Assembly (NCBI GenBank): GCA_022592445.1
Contig: JABYQR010000206.1
Span: 18,279-82,278 of the forward strand
DNA: 64,000 nucleotides
Reading direction: 5' to 3'
Source: Cytidiella melzeri
Taxonomy: Eukaryota > Basidiomycota > Agaricomycetes > Polyporales > Irpicaceae
Shown here: piece after piece, positions 23,545-35,338 of the stretch
How positions within the stretch are numbered: the first letter of the stretch is position 1
Layout: the number at the start of each line of letters is the position of its first letter
Notes under the pieces: model-generated
Told to the model about the DNA's origin: nothing
The model's input: only the letters and a program-made list of their open reading frames with translations
Databases searched by the model: none
Program-made: the position numbers and the translations under genes

Positions 23545-23606
23545 TAAATATATATTCGGGCTACCTGTAGCATTTCTTGGAGCAGATTTCCCGAATATAT
23601 ATATTT
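23545..23606. repeat. AT-rich inverted repeat (hairpin)
   Basis: TAAATATATATTCGGG at 23545-23560 is mirrored by CCCGAATATATATATTT at 23590-23606, separated by a 29-base loop. The arms pair over about 15-16 bases. There is no T-run after it to suggest a terminator. It could be a small foldback, a recombination scar or a structural site. Confidence 0.6.
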
Positions 23607-23696
23607 GCGACTGGGGTAGGAGCTTGTAACACGGTTAGGAAAATGTTATGAGCCTATCAAGGCAATTTGCCGCGTTACCTGAGGGCGACTTGGGGT

Positions 23697-24053
23697 GGAT
23701 GGTCACGGTTGGCTGTATGCAGGGTTGTCGTCGGGCATGGACAGCGGAAATGCTATCAGCCTGCTAGTTTCTAGCTTCGTCACGAAAACACACCATGTCC
23801 GTGGCGAGAGCGTGGAGGTCTAGACAAAAAAAGAGGTGGGTTCTTCTTCAGGTTAATCCTGAGTGCGGGCTTTTCTGGAGCGTATTGTTGACAGATGGTC
23901 GTGAAGTGGCTGTACGCAGGGTCGTCGTCGCGCATGGACAGCGGAAAGGCTATTAACCTGCTAGCTTCTAGCTTCGTCACGAGAGCACACGATGGCCGCT
24001 ACGAGAGCGTGAATGTCTAGGTGGATAAAAGGTGAGCTCTTCTTCAGGACAAT
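23697..24053. repeat. Direct tandem duplication, 197 bp period, two copies
   Basis: Copy 1 (about 23697-23860) and copy 2 (about 23893-24053) share long blocks in the same order: CATGGACAGCGGAAA, TTCTAGCTTCGTCACGA, CGAGAGCGTG and TCTTCTTCAGG. They differ by scattered substitutions. On the minus strand both copies can be read as a related peptide (TKLEASRLIAFPLSM and TKLETSRLIAFPLSM), but copy 1 has an early stop, so coding status is doubtful. Confidence 0.75.
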
Positions 24054-24137
24054 CTAACTTCCTACTTACGGGACATGGCGCGCTGATACTAGTGTTACAC
24101 CTTGTTGTTAGACTGCGACTGAATGCGAGGGTAGCTT

Positions 24138-24365
24138 CTACCTGAAGTCAGCAACGATGACGCGCATGGGACTGTAAGGGACAATGCGACTTGGAGCTCC
24201 ACGGCGGAGAGCACTTCTAGGAGCGTGCTGTGGCAGATTTTTGTGCGTAGGATTACCCGACGTACGGGTAGCCTGCAAACGTCGGAGGGTTGTTGATTTA
24301 TTGACGACCTGATTCCGGTGTCGTGGGACAGGATTTACAGCGGCGAGGACGCTGAAAGATGACAT
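24138..24365 (-). CDS. Possible first exon of a small unknown gene
   Basis: An ATG at 24365 opens 75 codons with an N-terminus rich in Arg, Ser and Ala and poor in acidic residues (MSSFSVLAAVNPVPRHRNQV), which resembles a mitochondrial presequence. A TATATAA lies about 50 bases upstream (near 24416-24422), and a donor-like GTAGAAG ends the frame. Downstream exons could lie in the 197 bp duplication, but I could not join them with confidence. Composition and position are the only support. Confidence 0.22.
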   Translation of the reverse strand: MSSFSVLAAVNPVPRHRNQVVNKSTTLRRLQATRTSGNPTHKNLPQHAPRSALRRGAPSRIVPYSPMRVIVADFR

Positions 24366-26646
24366 CTGGAACTGTTCTGATAAGTGTCACACGATAGACG
24401 GCGAACGCATAGCTCTTATATAACAAACACGTTTTAATCCACTCACAGAAGAAGCGTTCAAAAAGTTTTCAGTGCTGTAGTAGTTTCGAATCGGAAGGTT
24501 ACAAGAGGTATTGCAGGTCTAATCCAAGCGTCATTTTCATGGGTCGTAAACAAAGGACGTGACACTCACTACATAAATCTCTTGCAACATGCCTACCAAA
24601 GGCCATGTCGACAAAGTGGGAACGGTTGAAGAACCGAAAAGTTACCAAAAACGTCCATGGCGCATCATTTTGATTTGGCGTTTATTTGGACGCCCGCCCC
24701 CCTTTAATTACTAATCAACTTGAATTGACTCATTTCTCAACCACCTCAGACCACCTCAATCGTGGCTGCAGCAGTGCGGCTGTACGACCTTGTCTGCTCA
24801 TTTACGATTGACTGATTCCATTATCTATAGGGGTAGCTGGAATCTGGTAAGTTTGTGTCAATCGTCCGCGTACAAGCACAGTAATCATCTCCTGCTGACT
24901 ACCACACCTACACTGACCGTGTAGGCATGCAATCCGAGCTGTAATCAATATTAATCCGATCCCTCAGCCTCGAAGGACATGAGGAAACTGTCACATCACT
25001 GACAACTGGCTTAATTGACCACTGCCTATGCCAATTTACACAACAGCTCCGTACTCTGCGGTCCTGCACGCCCTGGCCTCGTTGTATCCTAGGACAGATC
25101 TCAATACAACGTACGCCACGCCGCGACTGCGGTCTGCCAACACTAGGAAGAGGTAGAGTCACGGTGTGGATCACTTGCCATACGGAGGCCAGATCAGCTC
25201 GCATGCCTGACGATAGCAGCTCGGTGATTGAAAGACTAGTGCAGTAAGTGACATATTACGTCTTGGACTCTTGCTTCTTCATATATTGTATTTGATCGCT
25301 TCTACAGTGCCCTCCTCGTATTAACTGTGCTCGAATTTCTAGGACGTAGCGCCACATGTTCAAGCTTTCGTAAAAACTGCGAGGACTGCTACACACAACT
25401 CTGCGGCTTCATGTCCCATTCGTGTGACCCAACACGCTAGCACATACTGTACTGGCAGGGACTGCAACGTTGCCGCAAGCAGAAAACCCTGTACGTGAGG
25501 GGTTCAATTGAATCAATTCAGGCTGAAAGTGGTACTTGCGGAGAACCCTCCGCACCCTTGTTGCTTGTTATTGAACGGCTGGACTGCGATGCGTCTCTGT
25601 GTTCTAGGCCCTCGACGAGACCATATGCGAGATCGGAGAGGAAGGAGATTTCCTGCACTCATTGTGACCCTGTGCATACTATCCTTATTGTGAGTGTTTT
25701 TGCGTTTTAATGACGGATCATAGCTACTGATCGAAGGCTGCTCCAATTCTGCTCGAGATTAGATGCGCCGTCTGCTGCACAAGATGGAAGACTTGTTATT
25801 CTTGATTTATATTACTGAGGATCCATGCGGTGAGTGATTCTTGCGAACTGATAATCCGGTGGTGGTGGCCCTGCTGAATGAGGACAGTCAGACCGCAGTT
25901 TGGTAAGCTCTTTTGTTGCAGGATACGAGTGTAGGGTTGTTCGCGACAGACGGGCTGTTCGAAGTCTAGCTACATGTGTAAAGCTTTCCTCAAGATGCAT
26001 CGACTCGCCGCTGCAAGAGCGAAATATATGTTCAAGACAGAGACGATGTTGGATGTATGCGTTGGAGCAATAATGTAAGTTGTTCAGTGCGCGTAATCAG
26101 GCTGTAACGTGCTTGAAGGTGTCCTACGCCGTCATTACCTACGCTAGGAGCATCATGTACAGAAATTTATGCTGCTACGTGTGCGAGTATAATTCTTGTA
26201 CCAGGCGGCGAGCAAACGATTGAGTATAACTTGGTCGACTTTCCCGTGGGCGGCTTCCTCTGTAAATTGGGGAATATTATGACATCGAGACTGCAATCAT
26301 TCGATGTTTCCTAATCCCACAACTTCTGCTCACACACTGCTTCTAAATTGCCTCCGTCGCGGAAAGATCTGTCTGCTAGAGAATACTTGCGACGTCGACA
26401 ATGCTGGTGCGCAGTGCGCATTAGGCAATTTCGCGGAGAACGATCACGTGCATGGGATACGACCCACAAATGGGCGCGTTATTTGTCCGTTGTTTGCCCC
26501 ATGTTCGTGGAGGGGCGGGTTTCACCGCCGTGTTCATTTTGCAACTACCCATTGTGACCATTCTCATACCCCAGCTCATCTCTTTTGTTTTCCTTTCACG
26601 ACCCCCCATTGACGACAACAATCCACTTTCATTCACGAGCATCATC

Positions 26647-28712
26647 ATGTTCAAAAGCATCTTGCCCTCTAAGAAACTACCAGACCCTGACTTCTTCATG
26701 GTCACCTCCCCGACCTCACCAACGGAGGGAGCTAAGGAAAATTACCCTGCGCTGAGCACAGCTGCTAATACAACTAAGACGCGGTCAGAGAAGCCCAAGA
26801 AGCCAAAGGGGAAGGGGTCGCCCGTCGAGCCAGTTGCAATGGAGCAAGCGTTCGACAAGTTGCTCGTGAGTCTGCACATTACACGTGTCACCGTGCCCGC
26901 GACAATTGACGCTGCCGGTCAGGATGAGCTGCAGATTCCTGACACCTTGCGGCCCAGACTGGCTACAATGGAGACCTCCGTCAAAGCGGCAATGCTCAAG
27001 TCGTCAGCGACTCTGAGCAAAGGTTCCGCTAGTGCGATGCTACCCCCTGCGACTCCGCATGGCTTGCGCAAGGCGCACAGTTCGCACTCAATAAGCTCTC
27101 TCAATTCCCTCAAACACACACCCCAGTCATCCGTGGACGACACTGACGCGATGTTCTCCCCGAAACGACCAACCATGCCTCCCCGTGGAAAGTCCCTCGA
27201 CAAGGCCAAGGCTGAGTCGCCTCCTGGAGAAATAGCTAGGGGCGGGAAGGATAAGGCTGGCAAGGTTATAGCCTTGACGCCCGCCAAGTACTGCAGTCTG
27301 TTGACCGGTACATCGAGTACCCAATTGGATATTGAGGCGGTCAAGAAGTTGAGACTGATGCTACGAAACGAGTCTGCGAGGTATGTGAACGACTCGTGTT
27401 GCCAATGTCAAGACTGACGATAGCATGCAGCTGGACGGAAGAATTTGTGTGGAAAGGCGGGTATAGCGCTCTGCTTACTCGTCTCAACGAGATTCTTGAG
27501 GTAGAATGGCGCGAGGAGCAGCACGACGATCAGCTTTTACATGAGCTGCTCCGATGTGTAAAGGCTATGTCAACCTCGGCCGTCGGCTGCGTCGCGTTAA
27601 GGAGCTGCTGCCCCACCCCATTCACGCAGCTGATCTCGCTGTTGTATTCTGACAAGAAGCCCGGAGATATTGGCACACGCCAGCTCGTAGTTGAGCTCAT
27701 TCTCTTGCTCTTTGAACTCTATCCTCTCTCTTCTCTCCCTTCCAACGGGAGCCCGGCTCACGCGTTCACTCACTCACGTTCGCGGTCTACACCTTGGGAA
27801 GCTGAGACTTCCAATGTTGCCAGCAGCTCGCTTGTCACCCTCCCTACCCCTCACGCGACGACGTTTTCTCTTGTGCGCTCATTGCTTCTGACACCTGCAC
27901 CTCCGCCATCGGAAGACCCTCGCATCCCGGTGTCCCCACACACATTCATTGAAGAGCTTCATGTGCCAAGGATATACAAGGCATACCTGCAGGAGCTCTC
28001 TGACATCTGCCGTGATTATTTTTGGGTATTTTGTCATCCGAACAACACGATTTGGAACTTGGATGACACCGACGAAAACAAGGTAGAAAAACCGAGGGCA
28101 CCTGGAGGGATGACCGGTGGAGTTGAGTTTGAGGCTATGTCCTACATGGTCAGTACTCTCCTTTGAAAGACTGATATTCGCGACTCAAGGGTCTTGGCTG
28201 CCACAGACGATGCACTTCAGGCTATTGAACTCGGTTGCTGCTGCTTCTCAGCAAGTGAACGTACCGAAGGAACACGAGCTTTCTCCTCACCGCCTGCATT
28301 CCGACTTGTTCATGTCAGGTATCGATCGGATCATTGTGGTGAGCATAGGTCAGCGTCGGCACTGGCTGTAGCGAAGTCTCACGGATTGCCTTGTCAGATT
28401 GGACGAAAAGCGTCGACGACCTACTATCCTACCCTACACCTTGAGATAGCACGGTACATCACATATGCTGTCAAAGCTGGCTACGAGATTCCTTGGTCTG
28501 TCGCAAAACTGATCGGTCCTCCGCCATCAGCCATGTGCAAACCAGGCAGCGGCAGGTCGTCGAGAGCTCAAGGATCGGCTAGGCCAGACGCAGCTGGGTC
28601 CCCAAGGAGAACTCCTGGTGCGAGCTCGCATTCTAGGAGTGCTAGTGCGCTACCGGCCACAGGACCTCAGCTACCTGTTCCTCGAAAGGTTACGCCTTTG
28701 CTGTTTGGGTAA
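26647..28712 (+). CDS. GBD/FH3 (formin N-terminal homology) protein
   Basis: Contains the Rho-GTPase-binding/FH3 module found at the N-terminus of diaphanous-type formins, but no FH1 proline run and no FH2 actin-nucleating domain. Exons: 26647..27380, 27431..28148, 28207..28338, 28398..28712, giving 632 residues in frame. A Lys/Pro-rich leader precedes the GBD (from about MEQAFDKLLVSLHI); core motifs include LRLMLRNESASW, then EEFVWKGGYSALLTRLNEIL, EEQHDDQLLHELLRC and DKKPGDIGTRQLVVELIL. The later part contains HELSPHRLHSDLFMSGIDRI and ARKASTTYYPTLHLEIARYI-like helices (here GRKASTTYY). The tail is Ser/Arg/Pro-rich. ATG 26647 (MFKSILPSKK) was preferred over the in-frame upstream ATG because formin-like proteins often start this way. 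It may act as a Rho-responsive scaffold; that is inference. Confidence 0.85.
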
Positions 28713-29178
28713 TCAAGGAAGGATTCTGACGGCCAGGATTGGCTACATGGCTCGTACATATGACTTGTTGCGGCTGATGCTCATGATGACTTTGCTATGA
28801 TTGAAATGAAACGACGACTGAACCATGCTGTAGATCTGAGTTGACTGCTATACTATCACCCCATGCTTTCCCTATTTCTGTCCGTGTATTGTGTTTTCTT
28901 TGCTTTGACTCCCTTTGGTAGGTAACGAGTTGTTTTCTCTGGGTGCACCTGTATGTTCTTGTTCGAATTCATATGCATCACATTGGACTGAGTGAGGTCT
29001 GAGGAAAATATTGCAAGCCATCAACAGCTGAGAGGCTTTTTGCACGCGGACTCGATTGCCACTCAACGCAGCATCATCCCATGACTGCACTACCAAAATT
29101 CACATGAACGGCCCCCAAGCCATAAAGACTGCGATGGCCTCTACAGTAAGTTGACCACTCTCCCGTCTTTGAACCAGC
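28713..29178. other. Short intergenic region between the GBD/FH3 and GMC genes
   Basis: 466 bases between two plus-strand genes. It must hold the 3' end of the first and the promoter of the second. No open frame of interest and no clear TATA or poly(A) signal could be assigned. Confidence 0.5.
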
Positions 29179-31926
29179 ATGAACGCACTTCGCAGTCTCC
29201 TCGCAAGCGCAAGGCGCAAGGACCCAACAGTTCTTGGGGGTTCAGTGGCTACCCTAGCTGCGCTGTTCGTCGTATGGAAGTGGGCTGCAAACCGTGAAGG
29301 AGAGACTCAGGGGAAGCTTATAACCGACCTCAAGACCGTAGGCGACGAGGAATACGACGTGATCATTGTCGGTGGAGGTACGTCCTATCCGTGACATGTA
29401 CTTACTGTGCAATTCACAACTTCAACTTGATTGCTAGGGACTGCTGGCTGTGTGATTGCCTCACGTTTGACGGAGGACCCGTCAATCAAGGTACTCTTGC
29501 TCGAGGCGGGACAAAGGTATGTCTGCGTTTTTGTTCGAGCTGTAACAGAATGTTCGACGTGCGGTGACATATATAGCGGTAAGGACAACCCAAATACACT
29601 CATCCCGTGTGCATATTTCAACTATTGGAGGAGCGAGCATGATTGGGGGTTGTTCACGGAGCCACAGGAGCATGCTGCCAACCGCACAGTGTATTGGCCT
29701 AGGGGCAAGCAACTTGGAGGATGTGAGTTGCGGTGGTTGTGCAGGTCACTCTTTGCGAAATTGCTGACATGGCGGTCTTGATAGGCACAAATTTGAACGC
29801 GGCAATGTCAGACAATCTGCGTACTCCACGCAACATGGATGACTGACCGAATGCGTCCAGGTTCCATTACGGCGCACCATCTGACTACGACGAGTGGGCT
29901 GAGCTCCAGAAAGGGCAGCCAGGTGCACTTGGATGGTCGTATGCTGCAATTCATCCGTATGTCATTGATATCATTTGGATCTTGGACCAGCTGTGATTGA
30001 GCATATCGCAGATACTTTGAAAAATTCGAAAAGTATAATCCCAGCCAGGCCTGGCCAGATGTAGACCTTACTCTACGTGGGGCGCAGGGTCTCGTGCAAG
30101 GTAGGTGCCAACCAATACGTTACCGTATATCCATTGAATACCTTTTCGCACAGTCGGCTACGGCGGTTATTGCGGTCCTTACACGAATGATTTCATCAAG
30201 GCATGCCGGGCTGCAGGCGTGGCGCATAGCCACGACGTGAATACGCATAGGGGAACCCTTGGGGTCACTAAGGTCAGTCACTATATTACTATTTTCTCAA
30301 CACAAACGCTCATACATACTTACGCTGCGTTCAGATCAGTAAGGCGATATCGGTACATTTTCGACGCTACTGAGGACTGACATTTTGTCTAGTGACGTAC
30401 ATTGACAATAAGGGTCAGCGCGTCACTGCAGAGCGCGCATACCTCACCTCGGATGTCCTGGCTAGGGACAATTTGAAGGTTGCCACGGGTGCATATGCGA
30501 ACCGAGTATTATTCAACGGGGCCGGTCCATCAATTCGAGCTACGGGGGTTGAATACAGAGACGCAAGCGGTGCGCTATTCGTCTCGAGGGCACGCAAGGA
30601 GGTGGTTCTGTCGTATGTCAGCTAATCAGACTGTCAAAATCTTGTTATTCACGGGATTTCCTAGTGCTGGCGCCGTTCATACGCCTCATGTGCGTAAACC
30701 TTTTCGACTGACCGAGTTGCAATGTTAATCCATCTCCCTAGATACTGATGTTGTCCGGTGTGGGCCCCGCTGACCATCTGCAGTCCGTGGGCATTCCAGT
30801 TCTGGCAGACCTTCCTGGCGTGGGTTCTGGTTTGAAGGACCATCCGGTCATCGACACAAGATACGCCAACAAATACTCTGACACAACAGACTTCCTGCGC
30901 CCAAAGACTCTCGCGCACAGAGTGCAGTTTCTGAAGGCAGTAGCGCAGTATCAACTCACGGGCACTGGCCCGCTTACTAGCCAGGTGTGTCACATCCTCA
31001 GTCACTTCTCCACATGTCTTGCTTAACGCCGTGTTTTCATCTTTGTGCAGGTGGCGGAGGCGGCAGCATTTTTGCGGACTGATGACTCGGTGATGTTCCC
31101 CTCCGAAAAATATACAAAGGAGGATGCTCCAGAAGACACTACCACAGGCAAGGCTGCTCCTGACCTTGAGTTGTTCTTATCCGCCACTGGATATAAGGAC
31201 ACTGGTCTGACTTTGTTCGACAACCCTTCCGGGTATACGTTTGGTATGCATGCAGTCTGCCTCAGGTGTGTGTTACGTTCTCTGTTTGCATCACTCAAGC
31301 CTCTTAGGTCCCCATTACATTCCTGTTCATAGGCCGAAGAGTTCTGGCACGATCAGGCTGAAGTCAAAAAACCCCACCGACGCGCCTCTGATCGACCCAC
31401 AGTAAGCAGCGAGCGTGTCCCCGTTCACGCCAAGTCTGACACGGTTACAAGCGATGTCGAGGATTACAACGACGTCAAGACACTTGTGCGGGGGCTGCGT
31501 CTTATTGATGACATCGTCAAGCAGGAGCCGTTGGCTTCTCGCATTGATCGCTCGGGAGACACCTATCCTGACCTTCAACACGACCTGTCTGGAAAGACCG
31601 ACGCGGCCCTGGAACAATTCGTCAGGGAAAATGTCAGCACGCTGTACCATCCTGCGTGTTCTGCGCGCATGGCTCCTTTGGAGGATGGAGGAGTTGTGGA
31701 CCCAATGTTGCGCGTGCACGGTATTCCGAATCTGCGCATCGCGGACGCATCCGTCTTTCCGAGTATCGTCGCTGGACACACGGTGCGTACCATCCTTCCA
31801 AAACATAGTGGAGAGGAAGTTTTGACAGCTGATTCCTTCGGTTCGTAGACTGCACCAGTGTATGCGATTGCGGAGAAAGCTTCGGATTTGATGAGGAGAG
31901 ATCTAAGTCCGGACTACAAAGCGTAA
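29179..31926 (+). CDS. Membrane-anchored GMC oxidoreductase (FAD-dependent)
   Basis: FAD-dependent alcohol/aldehyde-type oxidoreductase of the glucose-methanol-choline family; substrate unknown. Fourteen exons: 29179..29377, 29438..29516, 29577..29722, 29785..29806, 29861..29956, 30012..30100, 30154..30276, 30393..30612, 30665..30689, 30742..30984, 31051..31265, 31333..31401, 31452..31782, 31849..31926; 644 residues. An N-terminal transmembrane helix (about residues 19-36) precedes the Rossmann motif [11 protein letters not shown] and the flavin-side LLLEAGQ. GMC signature 1 ([17 protein letters not shown]) spans exons 3-5; signature 2 is [18 protein letters not shown]. The active-site region reads YHPACSARM, with the second conserved His in AGHT. 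Exon 4 is 22 nt. The 31402..31451 intron is the least certain junction. Instead of a secretion signal the protein has a membrane anchor, so it probably acts inside the cell. Confidence 0.92.
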
Positions 31927-33338
31927 GGTGATTGTACGATCTGTCTGTATGAATTCTGGTTTGGCACGTAGAGCGAGATTCACGCGTGCTATCGTCAGCA
32001 GTAGGGGCATTATCACATTTTCCGACATATGCAGCACACAATCGTCGTAGTTTGTAATTGTGACTACAGATAAGCGTCCTGCGTACTACGTCGGTTTACT
32101 TCGACGTACTTTGCCGACATCCTGGTAAAGCAGACCGGCGCTGTTCTATGGGCCTTGTGTGAACAAGTCCGCCAAAAATTGATAACCGCATAGCTACAAT
32201 AGTATCTCGTTCGAAGGCTTCCCTGTCGAGTATCGGAAATGTTTTGTTCTGACGTGATGACAATGGCTCGACTCCAAAGTTGAAACACGCGCGAAAACTT
32301 GAAACTGCGGATTGAACTTGATGTTTCCAACTTGAGAGATTCTCCTCCGTTCCTAACAAAGTGGAAGTTGTGTGCGAGGGGTAGAGGCTGTTAAGCTTCG
32401 AAGATGAGTCTTATTATTATTGCTGCTTCAGCAGCTCTTCAAGTTCCGCTCATCCGCTACCAAATTTTCGTCACTTGTCACATCCCCATCCGCTATGCGC
32501 TGACACATACAGTATAAGCAGAGCTGCTGGTGCAGCAAGAACAATAAGACTCATCTTCAAAGCTTAACAGCCTCTGCCCCTCGCACACAACTTCCACTTT
32601 GTTAGGCAGTGGTTAAGATGCAGCAGTTGCCTGATTACCTGAGTTTGATAGTGCTTGCCTCATACTTACTTGTATATGGAAGTTGAAGTCTCGGTGCTGT
32701 ATGATTCTGGTCTTTTGCTTAATGCTATGGGGTGCTACATGGCTCGAGCTACATGGAAAACATGATTTCATAAAGCTACAGATATGATCAATCATGAGAG
32801 TATGGTATGCTATCTAGCCAACATCCATCAATAACCGTGCTACCTGGAGGGGTACTTGTATACCCGCTCCACTCCAACTACCAGAGCTACCCAACTCTCG
32901 ATAGCAGCTGCCGTTTTTCCTGATGGAGCGCGAATGATAGACCCACGATTTCGAGGCAGCAATGCATCACTGGGTTAGCCTGTACATGTAGTCAGTAATG
33001 TATATGGAACAAGGCCATGTCGTTACCGTGTATGATATGTGGACTGTTGTGGACGTTCGTTCCAAGCCACTCAGCATTAGAGCGTTTACGGACGTGGGCA
33101 ACAAGCCGCAGCTTGAAGCATCTTATGTTCGTCTCTATATTGGTTGCATTCTATTCATACATGTGAAGCATATTGAAGGCGTCGTGTTACCCTAGGCTAC
33201 ATTCGAAGCATTTTGCGTTCTATTTGTGGCACGTAAGTGCTTCTCTTCATTCTCTATTCGTTCTTATCTAGAAGCGAGCGTCCAGACATTTCTATGTACA
33301 AGGAAAAAATTTAATTTAGCAAGCTGTTGATAACGATA
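31927..33338. other. Intergenic region (convergent 3' ends) with a foldback element
   Basis: Lies between the 3' end of the GMC gene and the 3' end of the phosphoglycerate mutase gene. Apart from the inverted-repeat element at 32352-32606 I see no gene. A plus-strand frame at 32998..33195 has no recognisable features. Confidence 0.5.
32352..32606. mobile_element. Foldback/MITE-like element with 88 bp terminal inverted repeats
   Basis: The left arm 32352-32439 begins CCTAACAAAGTGGAAGTTGT and is the reverse complement of the right arm 32519-32606 (ending ACAACTTCCACTTTGTTAGG) with only about seven mismatches over 88 bases. The arms enclose a 79-base spacer without a reading frame. This is the structure of a short non-autonomous foldback element or MITE, or of a transcribed long hairpin. 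No convincing target-site duplication is visible in the flanks, so transposon origin is inferred. It lies in a non-coding gap between convergent genes. Confidence 0.75.
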
Positions 33339-35338
33339 TCACAGAAAATGCTTACCCTCAGGTTTAGGCAAACCCTACATGGCAGGACAGGAAAAACGCG
33401 TCGTCAGTACAAGGCAGTCTCGGGTATGCTCCAAAAACGCACCATGATATCAAGGATGGTAGGGGCAACATCGCAGAGGGCACCCTCCTCTGTCTCTTCT
33501 CCCTCCGCGGGCTCCTTGTCCTCCAGGAACTTGAGCTTCTTAGGATCTCCGGTCATGATGAAAGGCACAGCGTTGGTGGTGTGCGCAGTATGCGGAGCAC
33601 CCGTCTCAGGGTTGATCATCTGCTCGGCGTTTCCGTGGTCGGCAGTAATGAGTAGGATGTAACCAGCCTCTTGGCAAGCCTCGTAGACGGTGCCGACGGC
33701 CTTGTCGGTGTGCGAGATGGCCTCAACGGCAGCATCAAACACGCCGGTGTGGCCAACCTACATACACATCGTGAATATCGACCTCGATTGGCTGAAGCTC
33801 ACAGGGGTGTGCACGTACCATGTCGGGGGGAGCGAAGTTGCACATGACGAATTCGTGATCTTTGTTGCGAAGGACCTCTGCGACCTTGTCTGCAACACCC
33901 TGTACGCTCATTCTTGGCTCTTTGTCGTACGTCGGCACCTTGGGCGATGGAATCATGTGGCGTTCTTCCGCCTCGAACTGCTTTTCCACACCACCGTTGA
34001 AGAAGAAGGTGACATGTGCGTATTTTTCGGTCTCTGATTAAATTACGTAAGTAGAATGCAGCAGTGGTTTGGATGCGGACGTACCAGCGATGTGCGCCTG
34101 CTTGACCCCCTGCTTGGCGAGCCATTCGGCAAGGACATTGGTCATAGCCTGTGGTGGGAACGCTACAGGGAAGGGGAACTCCGCGTTATATCTTGACATA
34201 GTGGAGATGTGCTGTAGTGATTGAAGATGAACTATATGTTTTCCCGGAAGGATAAAAATGGACATACAAGATTCTTAGGAACATCAACTTCCATGGGCTT
34301 ATCCGGAAGACCAAACACCGAGGCAATCTCTCGCATACGATCCGAGCGGTAGTTGAAGAAGAAGAGAGTATCATCGTCTGATTCGGCGTATTGGTACAAT
34401 GAGCGCATATAAGTGACAGATTACGTACCTTTAATCCTGCCCTCATCGCCATTCACGATTATAGGCTTCAAGAACTCGTCGGTTTCGCCCTTCTCGTAGC
34501 GCTCCTCGATGGCCTTCACGAGGTCTTCGCCTTTCTCTCCCTCTCCCTTGACAAGACCATCGACAGCGATCTTGACTCGCTCCCAACGCTTGTCACGGTC
34601 CATTGCGTAGTATCTGCCGACGGCGGTCGCTACTTGGCCATACCTCTCTTTTTCGATGAAGGCCAGAAGGTCCTTGGCATAGCCCGCGGATGACTTTGGT
34701 GATGTGTCACGGCCGTCACCAAAGAAGTGGACGTAGACGTGGGGAACGCCCTGTTCTTTGGCTGTCTCAAGAAGAGCATACAAGTGGTTGATGTGTGAAT
34801 GAACGCCTCCATCGGAAACCTAACAAAGTATTGTGAGCTAATGATCAGGTGCTGGTCATGAACACATACAAGCCCGAGGAGATGCAGACGGCCGTTACCG
34901 TCTTTGGCGTGCTTGCAGCTTTCGAGGATAACTTCGTTTTTGTGAAACTGCTTCTTTTTGATAGAGACATCGATCTTGACAATGTCCTGCCAGACAATCC
35001 GTCCAGCTCCAATGTTTAGGTGACTTTAATTTCGCCGAGGTCAGTGTATGCGATCAGTCGTGAACTGGACGGTACTCACCCTACTTCGGAGTTACCCATG
35101 AGACCTTCGCTGAGACCAACTGACACGCCGTGTGCGTGGAGCGTGCGGTGACTGTGGGTCTTTGCAATGCTGTCCATGTTCGTGGTATCTCCGGCGTCGA
35201 TGGCATCGCCCTTCATGCCCTTTTCTGGTGCGATACCCCAGCCATCGTGAACGCTGCACGACCGGTTAGAAATCTTCGAGTGGGATATCCGAGGTTGCAT
35301 ACGCACATCAGGCAAACTTTGTTCTTGACTTCTACCAT
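33339..35338 (-). CDS. gpmI: 2,3-bisphosphoglycerate-independent phosphoglycerate mutase
   Basis: Interconverts 3- and 2-phosphoglycerate in glycolysis/gluconeogenesis using two metal ions and a phosphoserine intermediate. Nine exons (minus): 35307..35338, 35080..35253, 34870..35023, 34429..34819, 34268..34377, 34085..34211, 33819..34033, 33443..33757, 33339..33374; 517 residues, the usual family length. The metal-ligand Asp is in VHDGWGIAP; the catalytic Ser is in GNSEVG (about residue 66), completed as GHLNIGAGRIVWQD across an intron. Substrate and metal motifs VSDGGVHSHINHL, FGDGRDTSP, NYRSDRMREI, NFAPPDMVGHTG and ITADHGNAEQM are all present. The short last exon reads GLPKPEGKHFL then stop. 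Nothing suggests inactivation. This enzyme type, rather than the cofactor-dependent one of ascomycete yeasts, is common in filamentous fungi. Confidence 0.96.

Larger units (their letters stand above)
22129..26646. other. 4.5 kb intergenic stretch with small repeats and decayed open frames
   Basis: No complete gene is recognisable. The stretch contains a possible gene remnant (22446-23312), a short inverted repeat (23545-23606), a direct duplication with a 197 bp offset (23697-24053) and one short possible first exon on the minus strand (24138-24365), each listed separately. From about 24.4 to 26.4 kb I see only short frames in all phases with no conserved motif. The final 200 bases precede the GBD/FH3 gene and are presumably its promoter and leader. 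Confidence 0.5.

Noticed and set aside
26452..26646. Upstream in-frame extension of the GBD/FH3 protein from ATG 26452
   Set aside because: It would add a hydrophobic stretch with no counterpart in this family. The ATG at 26647 gives the usual N-terminus.
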